Under the pieces are notes generated by a model, which did no database searches, was not told the DNA's origin, and was given only the letters and a program-made list of their open reading frames with translations. DNA of 63,071 nucleotides from Neorhizobium sp. SHOUNA12A (lineage in GTDB: Bacteria; Pseudomonadota; Alphaproteobacteria; Rhizobiales; Rhizobiaceae), in contig NZ_JALBGV010000031.1 of the NCBI RefSeq assembly GCF_023006505.1, forward strand, positions 1 to 63,071, written 5' to 3'. The first letter of the stretch is position 1, and every line of letters starts with the position of its first letter. This document shows, piece by piece, positions 50,076 to 58,731 of the stretch. The position numbers and the translations under genes are program-made.

Positions 50076-50480
50076 ATGCGAAATTATATCCGACTGACGA
50101 CGCTGCTCGTCGGACTATCCGCTACTGCCGCTTTCGCTCAGTCTCCGCCGGCCGACACTTCGCCGCTGCCGAAGGCACCTCCGGAAGTAACAGCAGGCAA
50201 TCCGCCACCACCTTCGGGACCACGTGGACCGGGACCCGATAGGGGCCACCGCCCACCGCCGTCAGAACGTGGAGCCCGCATCCAAGTCGAGAACGGTCGG
50301 ACGCGGGTCGATCTGCGATGCGCCAATTCAGATTCTACAAAAGATTGCGCCGACGCATTGATACAGATCCTCGACCGGATCCAAACGTCGGCTTCGACCG
50401 ATGGCGAATCGGGACGCGGCTTCAGCCGCGATCGTGGGAGCGAGCGAGGATATGATCGTGACCGGGATGATCGGAGATAG
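50076..50480 (+). CDS. Exported Pro/Arg/Asp-rich small protein under an EcfG promoter
   Basis: A 134-residue protein with a Sec signal (IRLTTLLVGLSATAAFA, predicted cut before QS), a Pro-rich segment (GNPPPPSGPRGPGPDRGHRPP), a conserved-looking core (ARIQVENGRTRVDLRCANSD, then DALIQILDRIQT) and an Arg/Asp-rich tail. It is probably periplasmic. ATG 50076 has AGAGGC upstream and follows the EcfG promoter directly; the longer frame from 49965 would run through that promoter. The family is not recognised. Confidence 0.72.
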   Translation: MRNYIRLTTLLVGLSATAAFAQSPPADTSPLPKAPPEVTAGNPPPPSGPRGPGPDRGHRPPPSERGARIQVENGRTRVDLRCANSDSTKDCADALIQILDRIQTSASTDGESGRGFSRDRGSERGYDRDRDDRR

Positions 50481-50482
50481 TT

Positions 50483-50767
50483 ATGAAGCGCGACTACATT
50501 TCCGAGGTCGACCGTATTGGCAAACAACTTGCCGATCTCCGTACTACGCTCGCTGGGCAAGCTGGCGACGCAGCGGAAAGTGCGACGACATACATCGCTC
50601 CTAAGGCTCGCCAGTTCGCACGGCAATTCCAAAAGGAAAGTTACGGTCTTGGCAGGGCTGCCCAAAGGAACCCTTCCGCGGCAACTGGAGCCATCGTCGG
50701 TGTCATGCTGCTTGGGGCGGCGGTGGCTTGGCTGTTAACGGCGGGTGGCGGAGAGAAGGACGGCTGA
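50483..50767 (+). CDS. DUF883/ElaB-YqjD-like membrane-anchored protein
   Basis: A 94-residue protein with an N-terminal amphipathic helix (RDYISEVDRIGKQLADLRTTL) and a C-terminal transmembrane helix (GAIVGVMLLGAAVAWLLTAG) preceded by the RNPSAAT motif. This layout matches ElaB/YqjD ribosome-associated inner-membrane proteins of the stationary phase. It starts 2 bases after the exported-protein stop, so it shares the EcfG promoter. Confidence 0.83.
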   Translation: MKRDYISEVDRIGKQLADLRTTLAGQAGDAAESATTYIAPKARQFARQFQKESYGLGRAAQRNPSAATGAIVGVMLLGAAVAWLLTAGGGEKDG

Positions 50768-50815
50768 CTTTTTCAGGGGATGGCATACCCAAGCGCCACC
50801 CCCCAAACCTACTGA

Positions 50816-52327
50816 TCATGCCGAAATAGTTCTGCCCCCAAACGCTTTTGTCTCGATGGCTTTGAGGTCGATGTCATGCTCCGGCCAAAAGCGTGATTTG
50901 TCGTAACGGAAGATCCCCTTCCGGTAGTAGCCGACCCCGGGCGTCGATACGAGGAGCGGCGTCGCAATCCCTTTGAAATTCATCGTGAAGTGATAACCCG
51001 ACTTCACCACAACGAAATCGATGGACTTCAGATCAATTCCCTGGCTCCTGAACACGGCAGGGTCGTGACTAAAGGCAGGTTTGCTGGTGAGAAGCACAAA
51101 CACTCGCCCTTCGACCAGAACGACAGCCGCCGCACCGAGGGAGCTTGCCTCCCCGCCATGGAACGGCCCGGCGAGCGTATATGCGCCGTCGCTCAGGTGA
51201 ATCACTTTCCCGGTGATCCTGCGCGACGATAATCCGGGCGAAATCTGTCCGCCGACGTCGAGCGTGACCGTGGCGCCCAATCCAGCATCCTGTGCGTGTT
51301 TTACGCTGGCCGCATCGGTAATGGTCAAGGCACCTCTAAGCTCCGCGAAATGGTCCAGCACTTCCGCCAGCAAAACCGTACTGTCACCGGGCGCACCGGC
51401 TAGAATCCGATCGCCCATGTCAGCCATGACATATGGGCGGTTGGCTGGTTGCGATCGCACGATCTCGAAGGCATCACGTATCTCGAAGAGATCATCGACG
51501 AAACGTTCCCGGTTGTCCCAGAACGTCCATGCGAGGTCCTTGGCCGCCTGCGAAGCCAGCGGAAGGGCTCCGTCGGTCATGATCGTCACCACCTGCCCGA
51601 TGTTGTAGTCGTCCGCGTAGCGAAAGACGTTGTAGATGGAGATATCCACTATGCCACTTGTTCTGGCTGCAAGCTCTAGGGCCTTGTCGTGAATCTCGCC
51701 AAGCGGCCCACTCGCGGTTTCGCCGGCGCCTGGCAGGATCATCGGCACCCGGGCACTGATCACGACCGGTCGCAAGTCGCCTTTCAAAACCTGCAGGGTC
51801 AGTTCCGCGGCTCGCATGCCGCATTCGACGACGTCCGAATGCGGATTTTCCTTGCACGCAATGCAGATGTTGGTGTTTTCCAGCATGGCGTCGGTCAGGT
51901 GCGCGTGCAAGTCGAGACCGATTCCGATTGGAACGAGGGGGCCGAAATGTCGCCTGAGATAGGCCAGCAGATCTCCTTCGAGGTCGGCGATCTCGGTCGA
52001 AGCCGCCGCGCCGTGCAGATCAAGGATGATTGCATCAGGGCGCGATGCCTGGATCCGCTCGACCAGTTCGGTGCGGATCGCTTGGTAGAATTCGTGGTCG
52101 ACGAGACCGCTTGGTGGGCCTGAGACCGAGATCAGCGGCAGGATCTCGACGTTCGCTTGCCTGAGATACCGGATGATGCCTCCCAATGTCGAGCCGGCAC
52201 ATTCAAACACTGCTTCGCCCCGTTGTATCTCGAATTGGTCGGCGGTGGCCGGTTGCGGATTGAGGCGATTGGACTCGTGATATAGGCGGCCGACGGCAAT
52301 CCGTGGCCTCTGGTTGGTCACGTTCAT
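50816..52327 (-). CDS. M81 family metallopeptidase (MlrC-like)
   Basis: A 503-residue protein of the M81 family, named after MlrC, which hydrolyses linearised microcystin. Landmarks are RIAVGRLYHESNRLNP (N-terminal metal-site motif), DAIILDLHGAAASTEI, GLDLHAHLTDAM, YKENPH-like CKENPHSDVVECG, and the C-terminal FHGGEASSLGAA and VKSGYHF. In soil bacteria such genes often sit beside ABC transporters for unusual amides or peptides. It follows the binding-protein gene by 30 bases on the same strand, so it is the last gene of the Pot-type operon and may cleave the imported compound. Confidence 0.9.
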   Translation of the reverse strand: MNVTNQRPRIAVGRLYHESNRLNPQPATADQFEIQRGEAVFECAGSTLGGIIRYLRQANVEILPLISVSGPPSGLVDHEFYQAIRTELVERIQASRPDAIILDLHGAAASTEIADLEGDLLAYLRRHFGPLVPIGIGLDLHAHLTDAMLENTNICIACKENPHSDVVECGMRAAELTLQVLKGDLRPVVISARVPMILPGAGETASGPLGEIHDKALELAARTSGIVDISIYNVFRYADDYNIGQVVTIMTDGALPLASQAAKDLAWTFWDNRERFVDDLFEIRDAFEIVRSQPANRPYVMADMGDRILAGAPGDSTVLLAEVLDHFAELRGALTITDAASVKHAQDAGLGATVTLDVGGQISPGLSSRRITGKVIHLSDGAYTLAGPFHGGEASSLGAAAVVLVEGRVFVLLTSKPAFSHDPAVFRSQGIDLKSIDFVVVKSGYHFTMNFKGIATPLLVSTPGVGYYRKGIFRYDKSRFWPEHDIDLKAIETKAFGGRTISA

Positions 52328-52357
52328 AATTTTAGAGCTTTCTGTTCGGTTGAGGCG

Positions 52358-53428
52358 TTAGCGCTGATTCCACTCGTTCCAGCGTTCAAGCAGCATCTGG
52401 TTGTTCGCGTTTATCCAGGCTGCGTCCGGCCGGATGAGCTTCTCGAACACGTCTGGTGAGGTCGGCGCGGCCGCCTGCGCTTCTGCGTTCATCGCCTTCG
52501 CGGCCGAGTATCGGGCCGGCGTGCAGGTGAGTGCCTCACAGACCCTGGCCTGCGCCTGCGGATGCGCGAGGAAATATTCGAGGAACTTGATCGCGTTGGC
52601 GCGATGAGGCGCTTTCTTGATCAATGCCCAGCGGTCCCCGACAAGAAAGGCCTGATCCTGGCTCCAGGCGAGCGGCTGGCCTTCCTTCTTCAAGGCGGAC
52701 GCGCGCGTCTGCCAGATCTCGCCCGCGACATACTCTCCGTTGCGAAACCCTTGCGTACTCTGATCGCCCGTCTTCCACCACAGACTGATATGCGGCCGGA
52801 TCGTATCGAGCTTGCCAAGCGCGCGATCGACGTCGAGCGGGAACAGCGCGTCTGGCTTTACGCCGTCCGCAAGCAGTGCTGCCGCCATGACCCGCCATGG
52901 GTCATTGAAATTCGGCATCGAACGTGGCCCGGGGAACTTCTCTACGTTGAAGAAATCTCCCCAGGTCTTCAGGCCGGGTGCTGGAAACGACCGGGTATTG
53001 TAGGCCAGAAGTGTCGTGCCGTAGGCGGAGAGCACGCCGGAGGACGCGCAGGCGCCCGGGAGCAGATCCGTGTCGCCCTGATAGGCGCGGCAGAACTCGG
53101 TCATATCCTCGTTCATCGATTTGTGGAGCTCCGAGGCCGCCTGGATCTCGCCGGCCTGATAGAGGTCCCATTCGACATTGCCCGTTTGTGCCATCGCCTT
53201 GATGCGGGCGACATTCTCGGCGCCCGTGCCGGATACGGTGATCACCTGGATCCCGGTCTCCTTGGTGAAGGGGTCGAAGAAATGGGTCCGCATTTCCTGT
53301 TCCAGGGTCCCGCCGGTCGTCGCGATGACGAGCTTTTCCTGGGCAGACACCGAACCCGATCCCGAAACAGCGAAAACGGCTGCAGTGATCAGGCCTGCAT
53401 TCGTGCAATTCTTCAAAAATCTACGCAT
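52358..53428 (-). CDS. Spermidine/putrescine-type ABC transporter substrate-binding protein
   Basis: A 356-residue periplasmic binding protein (PotD/PotF-like). It has a Sec signal (LITAAVFAVSGSGSVSA, cut before QE), then LVIATTGGTLEQEMRTHFFD, VEWDLYQAGEIQ and a conserved YNTRSFPAPGLKTWGDFFN. ATG 53428 with GGAGGA about 10 bases upstream gives this signal peptide; the open frame further upstream is antisense-frame overlap with the permease gene. Relatives bind polyamines, opines or other amino-cations. The substrate here is unknown but is probably processed by the enzymes across the divergent promoter. Confidence 0.91.
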   Translation of the reverse strand: MRRFLKNCTNAGLITAAVFAVSGSGSVSAQEKLVIATTGGTLEQEMRTHFFDPFTKETGIQVITVSGTGAENVARIKAMAQTGNVEWDLYQAGEIQAASELHKSMNEDMTEFCRAYQGDTDLLPGACASSGVLSAYGTTLLAYNTRSFPAPGLKTWGDFFNVEKFPGPRSMPNFNDPWRVMAAALLADGVKPDALFPLDVDRALGKLDTIRPHISLWWKTGDQSTQGFRNGEYVAGEIWQTRASALKKEGQPLAWSQDQAFLVGDRWALIKKAPHRANAIKFLEYFLAHPQAQARVCEALTCTPARYSAAKAMNAEAQAAAPTSPDVFEKLIRPDAAWINANNQMLLERWNEWNQR

Positions 53429-53445
53429 TGTCTGCTGTCCTCCCA

Positions 53446-54321
53446 TCAATTCCAGCTCGTGGCCTTCTGGTGTTTTTGGAATAGCGTGAGGCCGCCCATG
53501 ACCAGCAGCGAGACGAGCACCATGATCGTCGAGACCGCCGCCACGACCGGCGTCAGATTGAAGTCGATGTCCTCGAACATCTTGCGGGTGATGGTCTTGC
53601 CGTCGATCCCGGAGAGGAAAAAAGCGACAGTCGCCTCGTCGAACGATGCGAGGAAGGCAAACACTGCACCGCTTGAGACGCCTGGCGCGATGCCGGGTAG
53701 CACGACGCTGAAGAATGCCCTCGACCGGCCGGCGCCACAGTTCAACGCGGCGAGTTCCAGCGTCGTGTCGAAGCGTTGAAGTGAGGCTGTGACCGTCAGA
53801 ACGACATAGGGGACGGCGAGCATCGTGTGGGCGATCAGAAAGCCGACGAAGTTGCCTGACAGTTTCAGCGGCGCGAAGGCCACGAACACCGACACTGCAA
53901 TGACGATATGCGGAACGATCATCGGGCTGATCGTCATCGCCTGAAGAACGGCCTTTCCCGGCAAGTCGCCACGGACAAGGGCAATCGCCGCAAGCGTGCC
54001 GATGATCGTCGCCGTGGCTGTGGTCGCCAACGCGATCTTGAGACTGAATAGCGTCGCGGCGATCCAGTCGGGATCGGTCAGATATCGCACGTACCATTTG
54101 AAGGTGATGCCTTTCGGTGGAAACTCAAGGTAGTCCGCCGATCCAAGCGACATGGGGATCACCAGCACGGTCGGAAGAATCAGAAAGAACAGCAGCGCCG
54201 CCAAGCCAACCGTCATCGCCACCCCGGAGATGTAACGCAGACCCATTGCCTGATGACGGGCAGGTTTCGGGCGGCGACCTTCAATCTCAGCCGCTTCGCG
54301 CTCGGCGAGTGCATAGTCCAT
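53446..54321 (-). CDS. ABC transporter permease (PotC type)
   Basis: A 291-residue inner-membrane permease with about six helices (VGLAALLFFLILPTVLVIP first). The ATPase-contact loop LELAALNCGAGRSRAFFSVVLPGIAPG is the EAA motif of PotC-like proteins. The ATG at 54321 lies one base after the stop of the other permease gene. The N-terminus is long and acidic (DYALAEREAAEIEG), which is unusual for the family. Confidence 0.92.
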   Translation of the reverse strand: MDYALAEREAAEIEGRRPKPARHQAMGLRYISGVAMTVGLAALLFFLILPTVLVIPMSLGSADYLEFPPKGITFKWYVRYLTDPDWIAATLFSLKIALATTATATIIGTLAAIALVRGDLPGKAVLQAMTISPMIVPHIVIAVSVFVAFAPLKLSGNFVGFLIAHTMLAVPYVVLTVTASLQRFDTTLELAALNCGAGRSRAFFSVVLPGIAPGVSSGAVFAFLASFDEATVAFFLSGIDGKTITRKMFEDIDFNLTPVVAAVSTIMVLVSLLVMGGLTLFQKHQKATSWN

Positions 54322-54322
54322 G

Positions 54323-55231
54323 TCAGGAGACACCGGCGAATCCTCGATTGAGAGACAGAGTTTTGCGAAAGGCGACGACGAAGGTGAGCGTTGCTGCAAG
54401 AAGCACCGTCGAGAGTGCGCCCGCAAAAGCCCAGTCGAGTGTCTCGGTGGTTTGCTGTCCGATGAGCGTCGCCATCAGCATCGTGCGGGGCCCACCGACC
54501 AGAGCCGGCGTCACATAGAAACCGAGTGCCAAAATGAAGGTCATCAGGCAGCCCGCAAAAACACCGGGCAGGCTCAGCGGCAGCATGATCCGCCAGAAGA
54601 CACTGAGTGTCCCTGCCCCCAGGTTGCTCGCGGCCTGGCCAAGTTCGTTCGGGACGGCGCGCACCGCCGCGAAGATCGGCAGTATCGTATATGGTAGGAG
54701 CACATGGGTCATCGCCATGACAACCGCCCCTTCCGTGTAGATCAGGCGCAAAGGCTCGGTGATCCAGCCCAGGTCCAGAAGGAGCGCGTTCACAACACCC
54801 TTGCGCTGCAACAGCACAATCCACGCGTAGGACCTCACCAATGTCGAGGTCCAGAGCGGGATGAGCACGCATACCGTAGTCAGGGCCGCCCACCTGCGTG
54901 GCAGTTTCGCCATCGCAAACGCGATCGGATAGCCGATAACGAGGCTCGCAATCGTCACCGCAAATGCGATCTCGAACGTCCGCAGCAAAACCGTCAGATA
55001 AAGCGGTGAGCGCATGAGCCGCTGGAACTGCTCAAGTCCGAATTCGGGTGCGAAGAAACTCCCGAGCAGCAGCTTGCCAACGGGATAGAGGAAGCCGAAA
55101 CCCATCAACAGCACGAGCGGAGCGATGAGTATCAGGGAGAGTGTTTTTGAATAGCTGCGTGCGGAGCCGGTCAGGGGCCGGCGCCTGATCGCTTCCGTAG
55201 ACGGGACCCCGATGGTCGCGGTAACGGTCAT
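54323..55231 (-). CDS. ABC transporter permease (PotB type)
   Basis: A 302-residue permease with about six helices. The N-terminal helix LSLILIAPLVLLMGFGFLYP and the EAA-type loop LGQAASNLGAGTLSVFWRIMLPLSLPG identify a PotB-like subunit. Its start overlaps the ATPase gene end by 4 bases and its stop nearly touches the next permease, so the order is ATPase, PotB, PotC, binding protein, peptidase. Confidence 0.93.
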   Translation of the reverse strand: MTVTATIGVPSTEAIRRRPLTGSARSYSKTLSLILIAPLVLLMGFGFLYPVGKLLLGSFFAPEFGLEQFQRLMRSPLYLTVLLRTFEIAFAVTIASLVIGYPIAFAMAKLPRRWAALTTVCVLIPLWTSTLVRSYAWIVLLQRKGVVNALLLDLGWITEPLRLIYTEGAVVMAMTHVLLPYTILPIFAAVRAVPNELGQAASNLGAGTLSVFWRIMLPLSLPGVFAGCLMTFILALGFYVTPALVGGPRTMLMATLIGQQTTETLDWAFAGALSTVLLAATLTFVVAFRKTLSLNRGFAGVS

Positions 55232-56355
55232 TGAACAGACCCCGCAAGCTCCGGAAACAGCCTTACAGCAGAGGGAGCGATCATGAGATCGACCATCTCT
55301 CCCCGCGCAAATGTCGCCTGTCCGATGAGCGAAGGAACCAGGACCTGAACCGGCGCCTCCCCCTGCCCCTCAATCTGGACGAGGATCACATGCGCCTGGC
55401 CAAGGAAGATAACCGCCTCGACCGTCCCTCGCAGCACAATGCCGCTCTGGTGACCAGGTTCGAAACGCTGCCTGATGATGATATCTTCGGGTCTGATCGC
55501 GACGCGGACCCTGCAGCCCGGCCGGTATTGTTCGGCCTCTCCATTCAAGACCAGATCGAACGAGAGAGTAGCATGCCCCGATATTCGCACTCGGAAAGTG
55601 CCATGGTCGCTTCCGACAAATTCCCCCTTCAGGAAGTTCATCTTGCCGACGAATTCGGCGACAAAGGATGTGGCCGGTCTTTGATAGAGGTCAAGCGGCG
55701 ATCCGACCTGTACCAGTCGGCCCTCCGACATCACCGCAATACGGTCGGACATGGTCAAGGCTTCTTCCTGGTCATGGGTGACGTAGACCACCGTGACTCC
55801 GACCCGGTTTTGAATCCGCTTGATCTCGGTCTGCATGGTCTCGCGAAGTTTCTTGTCAAGCGCACTGAGTGGTTCGTCCATCAGCAGGACCGGGGGCTCG
55901 GCGATCAATGCGCGCGCGACGGCGACCCGTTGCTGCTGCCCACCCGACAGTTGCTGCGGATAGCGGCCTTCAAAGCCGGTCAACTGGACAAGACCCATCA
56001 TGTCGGATACCCGACGATTGATCTCTTTGGTTGCAAGGCTTCGCATTCTCAGTGGAAAAGCGATGTTCTGCTCTACAGTCATGTGAGGGAAAAGGGCATA
56101 TTTCTGGAACACCATGCCAACGGCGCGCCGGTTGGGAGCCAAATACGTAATGTCTCGAGACCCAACACGAATCTGCCCTGAATTCGGGAACTCAAACCCC
56201 GCGATCATCATCAGCAAGGTCGTCTTGCCAGATCCGGATGGCCCCAGCAGCGACAGGAATTCGCCCGCCTTCACGGAGAGAGAAACATCCGAAACGACAG
56301 ATTTGTCGCCGAACTGCTTTTCGATCCCCAGTATATCGATAGGTTCTCCGTTCAA
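55228..56355 (-). CDS. ABC transporter ATP-binding protein (PotA type)
   Basis: A 375-residue ATPase with Walker A GPSGSGKTT, Q-loop VFQKYALFPHMT, signature LSGGQQQR, Walker B VLLMDEPLSALD, and a C-terminal TOBE/OB domain (from about residue 250, VRVAIRPEDIIIR). It is the first gene of the five-gene minus-strand operon. It faces the GntR gene across a region that holds the palindrome TTTTGTTGCAACAAAA, so it is probably controlled by that regulator. Confidence 0.94.
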   Translation of the reverse strand: MNGEPIDILGIEKQFGDKSVVSDVSLSVKAGEFLSLLGPSGSGKTTLLMMIAGFEFPNSGQIRVGSRDITYLAPNRRAVGMVFQKYALFPHMTVEQNIAFPLRMRSLATKEINRRVSDMMGLVQLTGFEGRYPQQLSGGQQQRVAVARALIAEPPVLLMDEPLSALDKKLRETMQTEIKRIQNRVGVTVVYVTHDQEEALTMSDRIAVMSEGRLVQVGSPLDLYQRPATSFVAEFVGKMNFLKGEFVGSDHGTFRVRISGHATLSFDLVLNGEAEQYRPGCRVRVAIRPEDIIIRQRFEPGHQSGIVLRGTVEAVIFLGQAHVILVQIEGQGEAPVQVLVPSLIGQATFARGEMVDLMIAPSAVRLFPELAGSVQ

Positions 56356-56563
56356 TGTCGGTTTTCCTCCACAAGATTGAGCGAGCTCTCAGCAATGGCA
56401 GAGCCATATGTTCCGGAAACAAAACGGCCGATAATCGCAAGAAGACGCGATGTGTCCACGCTCCCGCAGCCGGACGTACCGTCGGCGGGTTGGTTTTATT
56501 CCCCTGCGCACGTTCGACGTGCTTGTTCGTCTGTCAGATGTAACGTCTATACATTTGGGATTT

Positions 56564-56579
56564 TTTTGTTGCAACAAAA
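56564..56579. promoter_or_regulatory. Operator copy 1: TTTTGTTGCAACAAAA
   Basis: A perfect 16-base palindrome in the divergent region between the PotA-type gene and the GntR gene. The same sequence recurs at 57323-57338, and a degenerate copy lies at 57354-57369. The core TTGT-N4-ACAA fits GntR-family sites, so this is a likely autoregulatory and transporter operator. Confidence 0.72.
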
Positions 56580-56617
56580 TTATCGTGGTGGAGAAAAAAA
56601 CTTTGGCAGAACCTTCA

Positions 56618-57307
56618 ATGGAAGAGGCTGATGGACTGGTCGGCGGCTCGAACAAGGTGATGGGCCTTGGTGATCGCGCTTACGAGGATCTGAAGGAAAA
56701 GCTAGTGCGCGGGGCCTATCCGCCGGGCCATAAGATCACCGTCCGGGCGGTCGCCGAGGAACTCGGCTACGGCACCACGCCGGCACGCGATGCGCTCAAC
56801 CGCCTGGTTGCTGAGCGCGCGCTCGTCTTTTCCGGTCCGAAGACGGTCGTCGTCCCGACGCTGTCGCTCGCGGAGCTATATGAGGTGACCCAAATGCGCC
56901 TGCGCTTGGAGGGATTGGCCGCGGAAAAGGGTGCGATTGGCGCCGGATCAGCTGATATCGCTCGATTGGAGGCCTTTCAAGGCGAGATCGATGCCGCGCT
57001 GGCGGAAGGTCGGTACGCGGATGCGCTCTGGAGCAACAAGGAGTTTCACTTCCATATCTACGGTCGCGCCAACATGCCGATGCTGCTTGCAACGATCGAG
57101 ACGCTCTGGCTTCGCGTCGGCGCGGCATTCAACGATCTCTATCCGGAATTCGCGATCTCGAAATACGGAATTCAGAACCATCGCGCTGCGCTGGAGGGGC
57201 TCCGTCATGGGGATCCCCAGGAGGTCAAGGCCGCGATCGAGACCGATATTCGCGACGGATACCGCCGCCTGCGCCAGGCATTGAGCGAGCGCGCTCCAAA
57301 AAAATAG
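56618..57307 (+). CDS. GntR family (FCD) regulator of the Pot/aminotransferase cluster
   Basis: A 229-residue regulator with a GntR winged helix (RAYEDLKEKLVRGAYPPGHK, VRAVAEELGYGTTPARDALN) and an FCD ligand domain (EFHFHIYGRANMPML with metal-ligand-like His residues). It lies between the divergent transporter operon and the catabolic operon, with palindromes on both sides. ATG 56618 is chosen because it lies downstream of the operator; a GTG at 56588 is possible, and the open frame further upstream crosses the operator. Confidence 0.9.
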   Translation: MEEADGLVGGSNKVMGLGDRAYEDLKEKLVRGAYPPGHKITVRAVAEELGYGTTPARDALNRLVAERALVFSGPKTVVVPTLSLAELYEVTQMRLRLEGLAAEKGAIGAGSADIARLEAFQGEIDAALAEGRYADALWSNKEFHFHIYGRANMPMLLATIETLWLRVGAAFNDLYPEFAISKYGIQNHRAALEGLRHGDPQEVKAAIETDIRDGYRRLRQALSERAPKK

Positions 57308-57322
57308 AACTTTGCCTCCGAA

Positions 57323-57338
57323 TTTTGTTGCAACAAAA
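57323..57338. promoter_or_regulatory. Operator copy 2: TTTTGTTGCAACAAAA
   Basis: Identical to 56564-56579. It lies 59 bases upstream of the class III aminotransferase ATG and just after the regulator stop. Together with copy 3 it probably controls the aminotransferase-ThDP-SDR operon. Confidence 0.72.
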
Positions 57339-57353
57339 ATAGAATCCTGTTTC

Positions 57354-57369
57354 TTTTGTTGCATCAAAG
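57354..57369. promoter_or_regulatory. Operator copy 3 (degenerate): TTTTGTTGCATCAAAG
   Basis: The left half is identical to copies 1 and 2; the right half has two changes. It lies 31 bases from copy 2 centre to centre, about three helical turns, which would allow cooperative binding on one DNA face. Confidence 0.55.
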
Positions 57370-57396
57370 CGGCAAGCCTGCCGCCCGGAGGTCAAC

Positions 57397-58731
57397 ATGC
57401 AACTGGCAATACCAAGGCCGGGCGGCTCGCCCGGAGAAATTTCTGCGCAACTCGCACAAAGGGCCACACGGGTCTTCCCGGGAGGCATCACACGCAACAC
57501 GGTGGATCGGGATCCCGGCCTTTACTACATCGGCTGGGGCCAGGGCGCCCATCTGCATGACGTCGACGGCCTGCAATTCCTCGATCTCAACAATAATTTC
57601 ACGACGCTGATCCACGGGCATGGGTTCGAACCTGTCGTCGATGCCGTGACCAGGATCTTGCGGGATGGGACCTGCTATTCGAACCCAACAGTCCATGAGA
57701 TCGCATTGGCGGAGCTTTTGTGCGATCGCGTGCCAGCGGTGGAGCAGGTCCGCTTCGTCAATACCGGCACCGAGGCCGTGATGTTTGCGATCAAGGCGGC
57801 TCGCGCCCTGACGAGCCGGCCAGGTGTTGCCAAGATCGAAGGCGCCTATCACGGCGCCTATGACTGGGCGGAAGTCGGCCAGATGGGAAGCCCGATCACC
57901 TGGGGACCTCGGGACAATCCTTGCCCGGTCCCTGCCTATCATGGCCAGCCGAGCGCGGTCTTGGACGACGTTGTCATTCTGCGGTGCAACGACATCGAGG
58001 CCGCCGTTACCCGGATCAAGGCGAATGCGTCGAGACTTGCGTGCATCCTCATCGATCCCATGCCGAGCCGAGCCGGGCTCATGGCGCCGGACCCGGCCTT
58101 TCTGGAGGCCGTCACGCGGGTGGCGAGGGAAAACGGGATACTGATCGTTGCCGACGAGGTCCTGAACCTTAGACAGGGTTATGAAGGCGCATCCGCCCGC
58201 TTCGGTCTTGATCCTGATCTTGTCGCCATGGGCAAGATCATCGGCGGCGGATTTCCGATCGGTGCGATCGGCGGAAAGCGAGGCTCTATGGCGGTGTTCG
58301 GGACCGCACTCCTGTCGCAGGGAGGCACCTTTTCCGCAAACCCGGTCTCCATGGTCGCTGGCCTTGAGGCGATGCGGGCGATGACCAGAGATAATTTCGA
58401 TCGTCTTGAAACGCTTGGCGAGGGTCTGCGGGCGAGGCTGCAAGCTTCGATCAAGCACGCCGGGGCGCCGTTCAGCGTGTCCGGCTCCGCCTCGCTTTTC
58501 CGCATCCACCCGAAAACGGTGGCCCCGTCCGAGTACCGAGAGGCGTTCCTCAAGCCGGGGGAAAGCCGGGCAATGACCAGGCTCGACTATTTCATGAAGG
58601 ACCATGGCGTGCTGATGCCGAAAGGTGCCGCCTCGTCCCTCTCCACTGCGATGACCACAAGCGACGTCGATCTCGTCGCGGACACGTTCGAAAAGTTTCT
58701 CGACACCCAGGATTTTCACCATGACGACTGA
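57397..58731 (+). CDS. Class III aminotransferase / GSA-aminomutase-like enzyme of the catabolic operon
   Basis: A 444-residue PLP enzyme with FVNTGTEAVMFAIKAARA, AKIEGAYHGAYD, the PLP Asp in LIVADEVLNLRQGYEGA and the lysine in MGKIIGGGFPIGAIGG. It could transaminate or shift the amino group of the imported amino compound. It is a paralogue of the enzyme at 46041. It ends inside the start of the ThDP gene (11-base overlap). A GGAGG ribosome site lies upstream of the ATG. Confidence 0.9.
   Translation: MQLAIPRPGGSPGEISAQLAQRATRVFPGGITRNTVDRDPGLYYIGWGQGAHLHDVDGLQFLDLNNNFTTLIHGHGFEPVVDAVTRILRDGTCYSNPTVHEIALAELLCDRVPAVEQVRFVNTGTEAVMFAIKAARALTSRPGVAKIEGAYHGAYDWAEVGQMGSPITWGPRDNPCPVPAYHGQPSAVLDDVVILRCNDIEAAVTRIKANASRLACILIDPMPSRAGLMAPDPAFLEAVTRVARENGILIVADEVLNLRQGYEGASARFGLDPDLVAMGKIIGGGFPIGAIGGKRGSMAVFGTALLSQGGTFSANPVSMVAGLEAMRAMTRDNFDRLETLGEGLRARLQASIKHAGAPFSVSGSASLFRIHPKTVAPSEYREAFLKPGESRAMTRLDYFMKDHGVLMPKGAASSLSTAMTTSDVDLVADTFEKFLDTQDFHHDD

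Noticed and set aside
53429..54097. N-terminal extension of the Pot-type binding protein
   Set aside because: It overlaps the permease gene in another frame; ATG 53428 gives a perfect signal peptide and ribosome site.
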